In this document: in pieces, positions 1-5,581 of the stretch
Layout of the letters: each line of letters starts with the position of its first letter
How positions within the stretch are numbered: the first letter of the stretch is position 1
From: Candidatus Latescibacterota bacterium
GTDB taxonomy: Bacteria; Krumholzibacteriota; Krumholzibacteriia; Krumholzibacteriales; WJIX01
Reading direction: 5' to 3'
DNA length: 5,581 nt
Assembly (NCBI GenBank): GCA_030621255.1
Contig: JAUXHZ010000092.1
Coordinates: 1-5,581 of the forward strand
Program-made: the position numbers and the translations under genes
Notes under the pieces: generated by a model
Told to the model about the DNA's origin: nothing
What the model saw: the letters and a program-made list of their open reading frames with translations, nothing else
Database searches by the model: none

Positions 1-7
1 TTACCAT
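1..7 (-). CDS. First codons of a downstream gene overlapping the ruvX stop (partial)
   Basis: The ruvX TAA stop (9-7) overlaps an ATG (7-5) as TAATG. GGAG at 15-18 lies 7 bases upstream of that ATG, a well-spaced ribosome site. Only ATG GTA and one further base are inside the window, so the product cannot be read. The endolytic transglycosylase gene mltG often follows ruvX in other bacteria, which makes it a reasonable guess but nothing more. Confidence 0.45.
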
Positions 8-438
8 TAATCAACTCCATCGAGATAGCTCTGCAAGATGAGAATTGCTGACACTTTGTCGATATCCCCTTTATCACGTATCCGGCCAGCCTGCTTTAGG
101 ATCTTTTCAGACTCCAGACTGCTCATTCTCTCATCAATAAATACAATTTCCGTATCGATCCTGGCCTTTATAGAAGAAGCAAGGGCACGTGACCTTTCGG
201 AACCTTTTATCTCATTCCCGCTCATAGAGAGAGGCATCCCGATAACCACCGTACTAAAAATGTATTCCTCCGCCAGCTCTTCTATATAATCGATCAGATC
301 CTTTCCTTTACCCTTTATAAATGTATCAAGCCCCTGCGCGATCATCCTCAGGGGATCACTTATAGCAATCCCGGTTCTTTTCTCTCCCGGGTCAAGGGCC
401 AATACACGGCTTAAAGCCTCTTCGTGATTTTGCGGCAT
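7..438 (-). CDS. ruvX: RuvX/YqgF-family putative Holliday junction resolvase / pre-16S rRNA nuclease
   Basis: This 143-residue RNase H-like protein has the family length. Motifs appear in order: LALDPGEKRTGIAISD (residues 13-28) with D16, VIGMPLSMSG (65-74), FIDERMSS (100-107) with E103, and IDKVSAILILQSYLD (126-140) with D127. D16, E103 and D127 form the expected metal-binding acidic set. The E. coli homologue YqgF takes part in maturing the 5' end of 16S rRNA; resolvase activity is the older, structure-based proposal, so the name is kept cautious. The ATG at 438 lies 5 bases after the phosphatase stop. AGGA at 442-445 overlaps that stop codon but is only 3 bases from the ATG, so translation is probably coupled to the phosphatase gene. 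No better start codon is visible. Linkage to the phosphatase is probably positional rather than functional. Confidence 0.95.
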   Translation of the reverse strand: MPQNHEEALSRVLALDPGEKRTGIAISDPLRMIAQGLDTFIKGKGKDLIDYIEELAEEYIFSTVVIGMPLSMSGNEIKGSERSRALASSIKARIDTEIVFIDERMSSLESEKILKQAGRIRDKGDIDKVSAILILQSYLDGVD

Positions 439-443
439 AATTC

Positions 444-2708
444 CTAACTGTTCCTCTTCAGCACCAGAATTGTCATATCATCTCTTGCCCTATCATGATC
501 AGAGAAATCTTCAACATCTCTGATTATCGCTTCTTTAATCTCTTCAGCGCTTCTGCCCTCCAACTCCGATAGAAATCGATGCAGCTTCTTTTCACCATAA
601 AATTCGCCATCTTTATTTTCAGCTTCGAGAACGCCATCTGTTGTAACAACAAGAGTATCTCCCGGCTTGAATTTTAACTTCATGCTCTTATATTCAAACT
701 TAGATTTAACACCAAGAATAAGCCCGCTGTAATCAAGCTCTTCTATTTCACCGCCAACCCTTAAAATAATAGGAAAAAAATGACCGGCATTGCTGTAGCG
801 CAATCTATTCTTATGAATATCAACACATCCATAAAAGAATGTCGCAAATTTGTCATCAGCTGTAATATCACACATAACCTCATTAAGACTGCTTACAATC
901 CTTTCCGGATCTTCTATCCGGTCCCTCATCGACCTTAGGCTCGCCTGAAGGGAAGCCATAAGAAGAGAGGCCGGAACACCCTTGCCGGCAACATCCGCCA
1001 CAGCGAAAGCAAACAAACCTTCACGCGTAATATAATCAAAATAATCCCCTCCGATCTGTTTACTCGGAATACTAACTGCTGAAGCTTCATACCGCTCAAG
1101 ATCGGGCGCAGTAGACGGAAGAAGGTTCTGCTGAATATTGCGGGCGATACTCAGTTCTTCTTCCATAACGCGCTTTTCTACCACTTCTTCAAGAAGTTCT
1201 ACTCTTGCAAGAGCGGCGGCGATCTGAGAGGCAAGCATTGAAAGAAGAGCAATCTCCTCAACCGAATAATGCCCTCTCTGTTCATGCTCGCCGAGCAAAA
1301 GCAGGGCGGAGCATCCACCATTTCTCATAACCGGAACTATAACTTCAAAACCCGCTAACCACTTTATTCCACTCGGAAGATTGTCAACAACCACCGCAAC
1401 ATTCTTTTCCGAATGGCGCATAAACATTCCCCTCTTCGGCCTTTCAAATCCCATAGCTTCAATAAAATCAAACTTTCCTATCGGTTCTCCCGCTCCGTCA
1501 AAAATCTTTTCCATCGTTTCAAAATGTTCTTCCCGGACAATAGTATGAATCCCGTCACGAAGAATTATCTCCGGCCTCGTCGCCTCAAAGAGATCTGAAA
1601 GAACTTCATTGATTGCTTTCTTCATACTATCCGTATCAACTATCGAAAGAAGTTCATTACTGAGAGCTTTTATCCTCTTTCTTGGATTCTTCCCTTCCCC
1701 TAGTGAGATATTCTCAACCCATTCTTCAATTCTAACCAGAATAGGCTGAAATATAATAATAAAAATGACAATCAGGCCGATTTCCAGCACATCGATACTT
1801 ATATCTGAAAAACCGCGGATATAGGATGTAAGCTGCTTTACGATTATCAGGTAAACAGCAACAAGAATAGCGGTAACTCCTCCAAGAAATATTCCTTTAC
1901 GGGCAATCAATTTTATATCAAGAAATCTGTAACGGACAATAACATAGGCAATTGTGCCTCCTCCGATTACAAGAGAGGCATTAATAAAAGCAACGCTAAA
2001 TTCAGCCCCGGCTTCATACCCCCAGAAAACCGGAATAACCCTGGCCAGAGAATATGTGGCGACACAGATACCAAGCCCCGTGATAACAAACCACGTTTGC
2101 CTTTTAGCCCTCGGAGCGAGTTCAAGATGCCTGGAACGGCCAATAAGAACCATAGAAAACGCGGCATAAGAAATATTTACAACCGAAAATAATCTGGTAT
2201 GCGCTTTAAAAAACATCCCTGTAAGCACTCCAAGAAAACCCGCGGCCTTTCCAACGTAGGTACCGAGAGTGTCGGGCAGAAAGGAGACATTTTGTAAGAA
2301 AGAAAAAATGTCCGCAGGGTTTATTCTATCAATAAGAAATATCACCAGAATCAAGTGAAAAAGATGAGGCGCAAAGAGAATAATTGAAAACTTCCTGATA
2401 TATTTCCAAAGCCTATGTTCAACAGGATAGACAAGGGCAAACAGCACCAATGATGGAAAGAAGAATTCCCAGATATAATCAAAACTGTCGATCAGGCTTC
2501 TGAAAAGAAAAGCCCCCTCATGAAGATTACTTTTAATAATAACGCCCATAGCCCCGAGAAGAGGCCCGGTGCCGGAAAAGAAGAGAACCAAAGCGGTGGC
2601 CCAGCCGATAACATCCCTGGTTGAATAACGAAGAATTGTTATCGCCACAAAGAATATTACAGCTCCACATATAAAATAAAATGAAGCAAGAAATGAGGAA
2701 ACAACCAT
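444..2708 (-). CDS. Membrane 7TM-like/GAF/SpoIIE PP2C-type serine phosphatase (RsbU type)
   Basis: The protein has 754 residues and three parts. Residues 1 to about 325 are membrane-embedded, with roughly nine hydrophobic helices. The first seven end in VRYRFLDIK (258-266), a sequence typical of the 7TM sensor region found before histidine kinases, and two more helices follow. About 350-505 looks like a GAF domain, with the usual end block around SMLASQIAAALAR (490-502). A helical linker with ELSIARNIQQNLLP (518-531) leads into a SpoIIE/PPM phosphatase domain. Its metal-binding motifs are intact: IGGDYFD (552-558, D555), VADVAGKG (570-577, D572), SNAGH (639-643), TTDG (689-692, D691) and RDDMT (742-746, D743/D744). 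The expected role is to dephosphorylate the upstream STAS protein in response to a membrane or cytoplasmic signal; the ligand is unknown. It starts after a 154-base gap and ends 5 bases before ruvX. An upstream in-frame TTG at 2729 would add 7 residues. Confidence 0.92.
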   Translation of the reverse strand: MVVSSFLASFYFICGAVIFFVAITILRYSTRDVIGWATALVLFFSGTGPLLGAMGVIIKSNLHEGAFLFRSLIDSFDYIWEFFFPSLVLFALVYPVEHRLWKYIRKFSIILFAPHLFHLILVIFLIDRINPADIFSFLQNVSFLPDTLGTYVGKAAGFLGVLTGMFFKAHTRLFSVVNISYAAFSMVLIGRSRHLELAPRAKRQTWFVITGLGICVATYSLARVIPVFWGYEAGAEFSVAFINASLVIGGGTIAYVIVRYRFLDIKLIARKGIFLGGVTAILVAVYLIIVKQLTSYIRGFSDISIDVLEIGLIVIFIIIFQPILVRIEEWVENISLGEGKNPRKRIKALSNELLSIVDTDSMKKAINEVLSDLFEATRPEIILRDGIHTIVREEHFETMEKIFDGAGEPIGKFDFIEAMGFERPKRGMFMRHSEKNVAVVVDNLPSGIKWLAGFEVIVPVMRNGGCSALLLLGEHEQRGHYSVEEIALLSMLASQIAAALARVELLEEVVEKRVMEEELSIARNIQQNLLPSTAPDLERYEASAVSIPSKQIGGDYFDYITREGLFAFAVADVAGKGVPASLLMASLQASLRSMRDRIEDPERIVSSLNEVMCDITADDKFATFFYGCVDIHKNRLRYSNAGHFFPIILRVGGEIEELDYSGLILGVKSKFEYKSMKLKFKPGDTLVVTTDGVLEAENKDGEFYGEKKLHRFLSELEGRSAEEIKEAIIRDVEDFSDHDRARDDMTILVLKRNS

Positions 2709-2716
2709 CCAACACA

Positions 2717-2720
2717 CTCC
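2717..2720 (-). promoter_or_regulatory. Shine-Dalgarno site that sets the phosphatase start
   Basis: GGAG on the minus strand lies 8 bases upstream of the ATG at 2708. The longer frame beginning with TTG at 2729 would have this site inside the coding region and has no good ribosome site of its own, so the ATG at 2708 is the preferred start. Confidence 0.6.
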
Positions 2721-2734
2721 ATAAAACAACCAAG

Positions 2735-2756
2735 CCCCGTTATTCTGTTATTCGGG
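2735..2756 (-). repeat. Tandem GAATAAC heptamers bracketed by CCC/GGG
   Basis: On the minus strand two copies of GAATAAC (2753-2747 and 2745-2739) are separated by one base, giving an 8-base period. They are flanked by CCC on one side and GGGG on the other, so CCCG (2756-2753) can pair with CGGG (2739-2736) around a 13-base loop. The element sits 26 bases upstream of the preferred phosphatase start codon. It could be a protein-binding site or a small 5' leader hairpin; chance is also possible. Confidence 0.4.
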
Positions 2757-2862
2757 ATATTACAACCCTGCATATAAAAATTGTACATATATTTACGATG
2801 GTTAGTTCCTGCTAAAATACCTCAAATTTCGCGCGTAGGGGTTAAAGTTGGAATACTTTCTG

Positions 2863-3285
2863 TCAGGACTTGATTAAATTCTTTTCCAACGTCACTTTCA
2901 TACCCCTATCCTTGACTAATTCGAACGAGATATCATCCATCATCTCTTTCATTATAAAGATTCCCCTTCCACGCACTTTCTGAATATCAGAAGGGTCCGG
3001 AATATGCTGAAGATATTCTTTATAATCAAACCCTTTCCCCCAGTCATATACTTCGATAGAAATCTTGTCCGGATCCCGCTTTATAACCATCCGAATATTT
3101 TTTTCCGGTGAGGATTTATTGCCATGCTCCAAGGCATTTGTGCAGGCCTCTATTACTGAAATCGCAATTTCATTCGCTATTTCTAGTTTCAATCCCATAT
3201 CTTCGGCAATTTCTCCACAAACAATATCAATCATATTAAGATATTTATGCCTGCTTGGAAATTCTATCGTTATATATTCAGGCAC
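2863..3285 (-). CDS. GHKL serine kinase / anti-sigma factor (RsbW/SpoIIAB type)
   Basis: This is a stand-alone HATPase_c_2 domain of 140 residues, the usual RsbW size. The N box reads EACTNALEHGN (residues 46-56), with E46 as likely catalytic base and N50 as likely Mg ligand. The G1 box is DWGKGFD (81-87) and the G2 glycine-rich loop is GRGIFIMK (106-113). It should phosphorylate the adjacent STAS protein using ATP and, in known systems, hold a sigma factor or another output protein. No partner sigma factor is encoded in this window, so the target is open. Start choice: an ATG at 3303 is in frame but lacks a ribosome site and lies 2 bases after the STAS stop. The GTG at 3285 has a near-perfect AAGGAGGAGT (3291-3300) with an 8-base gap after AGGAGG and begins just before the first beta strand, so GTG is preferred. 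If the ATG is used, the protein has 146 residues. Confidence 0.92.
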   Translation of the reverse strand: MPEYITIEFPSRHKYLNMIDIVCGEIAEDMGLKLEIANEIAISVIEACTNALEHGNKSSPEKNIRMVIKRDPDKISIEVYDWGKGFDYKEYLQHIPDPSDIQKVRGRGIFIMKEMMDDISFELVKDRGMKVTLEKNLIKS

Positions 3286-3290
3286 AGCCC

Positions 3291-3300
3291 ACTCCTCCTT
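3291..3300 (-). promoter_or_regulatory. Strong Shine-Dalgarno site of the RsbW-type kinase gene
   Basis: The minus strand reads AAGGAGGAGT, almost the full complement of the 16S rRNA 3' end and the best ribosome site in the window. It lies inside the reading frame if the upstream ATG (3303) is used, and 8 bases from the GTG at 3285 counting from AGGAGG. This argues for the GTG start and for strong expression of the kinase relative to its neighbours. Confidence 0.7.
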
Positions 3301-3305
3301 CATTA

Positions 3306-3650
3306 TCAGTTGCGGGAATAGCTTAGAACAGCTTCCTTTTCATTATCAAAAGATTCGAATATCAAATTCAATTTCGTTACATAAAGTAGACTTTTTATCT
3401 TATTCGACACATTCAGCAGTTTTAAATCTCCTTGATGTTTACGCATCGTTGTATAACCGGAAATAAGAATACCCATCCCCGCACTGTTTATCCATGAGAG
3501 GCCACCAAGATCAACTACAACATTTTTTATTTTCTTCTCCAAAAGATCATAGATTAAACCCCGGAATATAGACGAATCTTCACCTCCCATAAGTTTGCCT
3601 GATAATTCTATAATTGCGACCCCGCCCTTTTCTCTGGTTCTATATTTCAT
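3306..3650 (-). CDS. STAS-domain anti-sigma-factor antagonist (RsbV/SpoIIAA type)
   Basis: This 114-residue protein is essentially one STAS domain. In partner switching the unphosphorylated form binds the GHKL kinase and frees the kinase's other partner; phosphorylation on a conserved serine stops this. Visible features are the strands VAIIELSGKL (about residues 11-20) and NVVVDLGGL (43-51), then the signature loop INSAGMG (54-60), where S56 is the expected phospho-acceptor. The residue before it is N55, whereas SpoIIAA has Asp; Asn is frequent in RsbV-like proteins outside Bacillus. Start choice: the frame also allows a GTG at 3653, but AAGGGG at 3656-3661 is only 2 bases from it and 5 bases from the ATG at 3650, so the ATG is preferred. 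The start lies inside the last codons of rluD, suggesting translational coupling. The kinase gene follows by 20 bases, as expected for a binding pair. Confidence 0.93.
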   Translation of the reverse strand: MKYRTREKGGVAIIELSGKLMGGEDSSIFRGLIYDLLEKKIKNVVVDLGGLSWINSAGMGILISGYTTMRKHQGDLKLLNVSNKIKSLLYVTKLNLIFESFDNEKEAVLSYSRN

Positions 3651-4620
3651 CACTTCCCCTTATTACCGACAATACAGATTCGAAATCATCCGGAAGGACA
3701 GCATTAAAACTCATATCCCTTCCCGCAATCGGATGATAAAACGACAACTCCGCGGCGTGAAGCGCCTGCCTGTCAATAATGGAAAGTGCTTTTTGGACAA
3801 TTTTTCTCTCCTCATCCGAGAAGCCGCCCTTTCGCAGCTTCCTGCCTCCATAATCAGGATCTCCGAGTACCGGTCTTCCAAAATGGGAAAAATGCACCCT
3901 GATCTGATGAGTTCTTCCGGTTCCGAGCTTTACTTTAATATACTGAAAAGGTGAAAAAGTGTCCATAACATTGTAATAGCTCACAGCATCTCTGCCACCC
4001 GATTTTACAACAGTCATCTTTTTTCTATTGCGCCGGGATCTGCCTATAGGCCTATCAATTACCCCCTCCGGAGCTGGCATTTGACCCAAGATAATCGCGT
4101 GATAGACCCTGGAAACGGTCCTCTCCATAAGCTGCCGGCTGAGTGAAAGGTGAACCTCGTCATTCTTGGCGACAACCAAAAGCCCCGATGTATCCTTATC
4201 AAGCCTGTGAACAATTCCAGGCCGGAGGACTCCTCCAATACCCGAAAGATCATCACAATGATACAATAAAGCGTTAACCAGAGTGCCGCTTCTGTGCCCG
4301 GGAGCGGGATGCACAACAAGCCCCGGAGGCTTATCAAGGACAACAAGAAATTTGTCTTCATAAACAATATTTAGGGGAATATCCTCAGGGAAAGCCTTCA
4401 TCGGCTCAGGAGGAGTGAACTCAAGAAGAACCCTCTCATTGTCGCCCACTCTGTAGGAAACCTTTGTCACTTCGCTTCTGTCAACAAGAACCTCTCCCGA
4501 TTTTATGGCCTTCTGAATCCTCGACCTTGAGAGTTTGGGGATTTGCCCGCCGAGATACAGGTCGAGCCTTTCCCCGGCGCTTTCTTCATCGACAATAAAT
4601 TCATAAATCTTTTTACTCAT
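3640..4620 (-). CDS. rluD: 23S rRNA pseudouridine synthase, RluD/RluA family
   Basis: The protein isomerises specific uridines of 23S rRNA to pseudouridine. With the chosen start it has 326 residues, the usual RluD length. An N-terminal S4 RNA-binding domain covers about residues 16-75 (RLDLYL then LSRSRIQKAI). The catalytic domain carries HRLDKDTSG (residues 138-146) with catalytic D141, then GRTHQIRVH (235-243), LGDPDYG (252-258) and RQALHA (284-289). The S4-plus-catalytic layout and lspA linkage favour RluD over RluA or RluC, but exact target sites cannot be read from sequence. Start choice: the open frame extends to a TTG at 4668 and an ATG at 4662, but neither has a ribosome site and the extra residues do not look conserved. 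The ATG at 4620 has AAGGG (4625-4629) 4 bases upstream and places MSKK just before the S4 domain. Its 3' end overlaps the STAS gene by 11 bases. Confidence 0.95.
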   Translation of the reverse strand: MSKKIYEFIVDEESAGERLDLYLGGQIPKLSRSRIQKAIKSGEVLVDRSEVTKVSYRVGDNERVLLEFTPPEPMKAFPEDIPLNIVYEDKFLVVLDKPPGLVVHPAPGHRSGTLVNALLYHCDDLSGIGGVLRPGIVHRLDKDTSGLLVVAKNDEVHLSLSRQLMERTVSRVYHAIILGQMPAPEGVIDRPIGRSRRNRKKMTVVKSGGRDAVSYYNVMDTFSPFQYIKVKLGTGRTHQIRVHFSHFGRPVLGDPDYGGRKLRKGGFSDEERKIVQKALSIIDRQALHAAELSFYHPIAGRDMSFNAVLPDDFESVLSVIRGSDEI

Positions 4621-4689
4621 AAAACCCTTAAACAATATAATACCGCTCCGCCGCGCGATCATGAACAACGACAGATAAAATCCCCTGAA
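4621..4689 (-). other. lspA-rluD intergenic spacer, no clear terminator
   Basis: This 69-base gap is the second-largest in the block. I see no GC-rich hairpin followed by a T run, so transcription probably reads through from lspA into rluD. A TATTAT hexamer resembling a sigma-70 -10 box lies at 4635-4640, but the hexamer 17 bases upstream (TTCATG) matches the -35 consensus poorly, so an internal promoter is only a weak possibility. Alternative TTG and ATG starts of the rluD frame at 4668 and 4662 fall in this spacer and have no ribosome site. Confidence 0.4.
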
Positions 4690-5169
4690 TTACTTGAATT
4701 CGCCGGCATCTTCCTCCCCGGAAGGGTCAGAATGCAGGACAAATCCTGAAATAAGAATCACTGCCCCTATTGTTACAGCGGCATCCGCGATATTATAGGT
4801 AGGCCAACGGTGCCGGCCTATCCCCATATCAATAAAATCCACAACACTGCCGGAAGCTAACCTGTCTATAAGGTTACCGAAAGCGCCGCCTAGAATAAGT
4901 CCCAGAGACAACCTTTTTAAAAGGGGAGCATACCTCATCTTATACGCGAAGAAGATCAAAGCGGTAACGGAAATTATGGTAATCGTCAAAAGAAGAGATC
5001 TTGAACCGGACAACACCCCCAGTATCGCTCCCGGATTATGGCTCAATCTGATACGGAGAAAACTTCCAATCAGTTCTCTCCCGCCCCCAGTTGTGCAGGT
5101 TTCAAGAACTATCCTCTTCGTAGTCTGATCGAGGATAACAACTAACGCGGCAACCGTAAAATATAGCAT
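4690..5169 (-). CDS. lspA: Lipoprotein signal peptidase (signal peptidase II)
   Basis: This inner-membrane aspartyl protease cleaves the signal peptide from prolipoproteins after the lipobox cysteine has received diacylglycerol. The 159-residue length is typical. Family blocks occur in order: LDQTTK near the N terminus (D14), NPGAILG (N45), GGAFGNLIDR (residues 94-103) carrying catalytic D102, VDFID (residues 110-114), and YNIADA (residues 125-130) carrying catalytic D129. Four hydrophobic helices fit residues about 2-18, 58-76, 86-104 and 127-146, with a short charged cytoplasmic tail. The NxGAAFG block reads NPGAILG here, so the usual aromatic residue is missing, but both catalytic aspartates are intact and activity is expected. 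The start is the ATG at 5169, with AAGGAG at 5180-5185, 10 bases upstream. It is probably translated from the same message as the DksA-like gene, 4 bases upstream. Confidence 0.96.
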   Translation of the reverse strand: MLYFTVAALVVILDQTTKRIVLETCTTGGGRELIGSFLRIRLSHNPGAILGVLSGSRSLLLTITIISVTALIFFAYKMRYAPLLKRLSLGLILGGAFGNLIDRLASGSVVDFIDMGIGRHRWPTYNIADAAVTIGAVILISGFVLHSDPSGEEDAGEFK

Positions 5170-5173
5170 TTAT

Positions 5174-5575
5174 TTACTGCTCCTTCCGAATCTTCTCCTG
5201 ATCGCTCTTGCATTTAATGCATAGTCTTGCCGAAGGAACAACATCCAGCCTTCTTTTGGGAATCAATCCGTCACACATTTCACACTTGCCGTAAATATCT
5301 CTTTTTATCCTCTCCAGAGCTTCGTCGAGAGCCCTTAGATAAGAATCTTTCTGACTGACATAAGAATATAGCTTCTCCTTCTCCATGCCGTCTGTTCCAT
5401 GATCGGCTAGATGATTTGAATAGGAAGAACCTCTCTCCTTATCATCTGCCGAGGAACTTATTGATTCATTTATTCGGTCAAGTTCTTCCTGAATTCTCTC
5501 GCGCTCATCAATAATATTCTTTTTAAACAAACCAATTTCTTTTTTACTATACTTTTTTTTCTTTTCTGAAGGCAT
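5174..5575 (-). CDS. DksA/TraR-family C4 zinc-finger protein
   Basis: The protein has 133 residues and the overall plan of the DksA/TraR family: a long charged helical region (about residues 12-95) followed by a four-cysteine zinc finger with C98 and C101 (CEMC) and C119 and C122 (CIKC). Members bind in the secondary channel of RNA polymerase, often together with ppGpp, or act as smaller general-stress variants. The segment HLADHGTD (residues 55-62) resembles the acidic coiled-coil tip region; D58 and D62 are candidates for the tip aspartates, but the spacing differs from the DxxDxA of Escherichia coli DksA, so I call only the family. The N terminus is very lysine-rich (KKKK at residues 5-8). 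The ATG lies only 6 bases from the window edge and no ribosome site is visible there, so the true start could lie further upstream. The stop is 4 bases before lspA, and the lspA ribosome site sits inside the end of this gene, which indicates co-transcription. Confidence 0.88.
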   Translation of the reverse strand: MPSEKKKKYSKKEIGLFKKNIIDERERIQEELDRINESISSSADDKERGSSYSNHLADHGTDGMEKEKLYSYVSQKDSYLRALDEALERIKRDIYGKCEMCDGLIPKRRLDVVPSARLCIKCKSDQEKIRKEQ

Positions 5576-5581
5576 CTGCGA

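Larger units (their letters stand above)
2709..2862 (-). promoter_or_regulatory. Intergenic leader before the phosphatase gene, probable promoter region
   Basis: This is the longest stretch without a gene, between the kinase stop and the phosphatase start. It is AT-rich around 2770-2800. There is no convincing terminator: only a weak AAAGT/ACTTT stem lies just after the kinase stop, with no T run. Possible -10 hexamers are TACAAT (2780-2785) and TAATAT (2757-2762), but neither has a good TTGACA-like box at 16-18 bases. GGAACT (2804-2809), 18 bases upstream of TACAAT, resembles the -35 of ECF-type promoters. A tandem GAATAAC element lies at 2739-2753. A promoter for the phosphatase-ruvX part is plausible but unproven. 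Confidence 0.35.

Noticed and set aside
38..289. Plus-strand open frame opposite ruvX
   Set aside because: ruvX has all its catalytic motifs in the minus frame; the plus frame has no recognisable content.
2863..2900. Possible terminator after the kinase gene
   Set aside because: The only inverted repeat near the kinase stop is a 5-base AT-rich stem (AAAGT/ACTTT) lying just beyond this stretch, at about 2843-2858, and no T run follows it.
3065..3466. Plus-strand open frame of 133 codons across the kinase and STAS genes
   Set aside because: It lies opposite two genes with intact family motifs, and its translation shows no recognisable domain or ribosome site.
3595..3954. Plus-strand open frame of 119 codons opposite the end of rluD
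   Set aside because: It covers the antisense of rluD conserved motifs and crosses the STAS start; no family signature is visible in it.
4059..4367. Minus-strand open frame of 102 codons within rluD
   Set aside because: It is an out-of-frame reading of the rluD catalytic region, including the codons for HRLD, with no ribosome site or domain.
1..5581. Mobile element, CRISPR array, tRNA or rRNA in the window
   Set aside because: I saw no terminal inverted repeats, regularly spaced repeat arrays, transposase motifs or cloverleaf-like RNA sequence; nearly all bases are in conserved genes.

Overview
The window is a single-direction gene block: every convincing gene lies on the minus strand, so transcription runs from base 5581 towards base 1. 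In that order it holds a DksA/TraR-type zinc-finger protein, lspA (signal peptidase II), rluD (23S rRNA pseudouridine synthase), a STAS anti-sigma-factor antagonist (RsbV/SpoIIAA type), a GHKL serine kinase (RsbW/SpoIIAB type), a large membrane-bound SpoIIE/RsbU-type PP2C phosphatase, and ruvX (YqgF). The first bases of a further gene appear at the very end. I see no rRNA, tRNA, insertion sequence, CRISPR array or integration scar. The plus-strand open frames all lie opposite well-conserved minus-strand genes and look like shadows.

The organism is clearly bacterial. Base composition is moderate (low-to-mid 40s % GC by eye) and Shine-Dalgarno sites are mostly recognisable. LspA points to a lipoprotein-making envelope. 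A dksA/traR - lspA - rluD order is common in several Gram-negative lineages, including the Bacteroidota/Chlorobi/Gemmatimonadota side of the tree and related candidate phyla. I cannot assign a phylum from this sequence alone.

Layout: 5575-3640 is a housekeeping block for transcription or stringent-type regulation, lipoprotein maturation and ribosome modification. A partner-switching module follows. The STAS gene overlaps the end of rluD by 11 bases and the kinase gene starts 20 bases after the STAS stop. A gap of 154 bases without a gene comes next, then the phosphatase. ruvX follows the phosphatase by 5 bases, and the next gene overlaps the ruvX stop as TAATG.

The three middle genes supply all the chemistry of an RsbU-RsbV-RsbW type switch. 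The kinase would phosphorylate the STAS protein on a serine, and the membrane phosphatase would remove the phosphate when its membrane/GAF sensor part is stimulated. The free STAS protein would then draw the kinase away from its target. No sigma factor lies in the window, so the output is unknown. The 154-base gap is the only place within the module where separate transcription seems likely; its promoter signals are weak, but it holds a small repeat/inverted-repeat element. I judge this a somewhat unusual arrangement of known families rather than a demonstrably new system.
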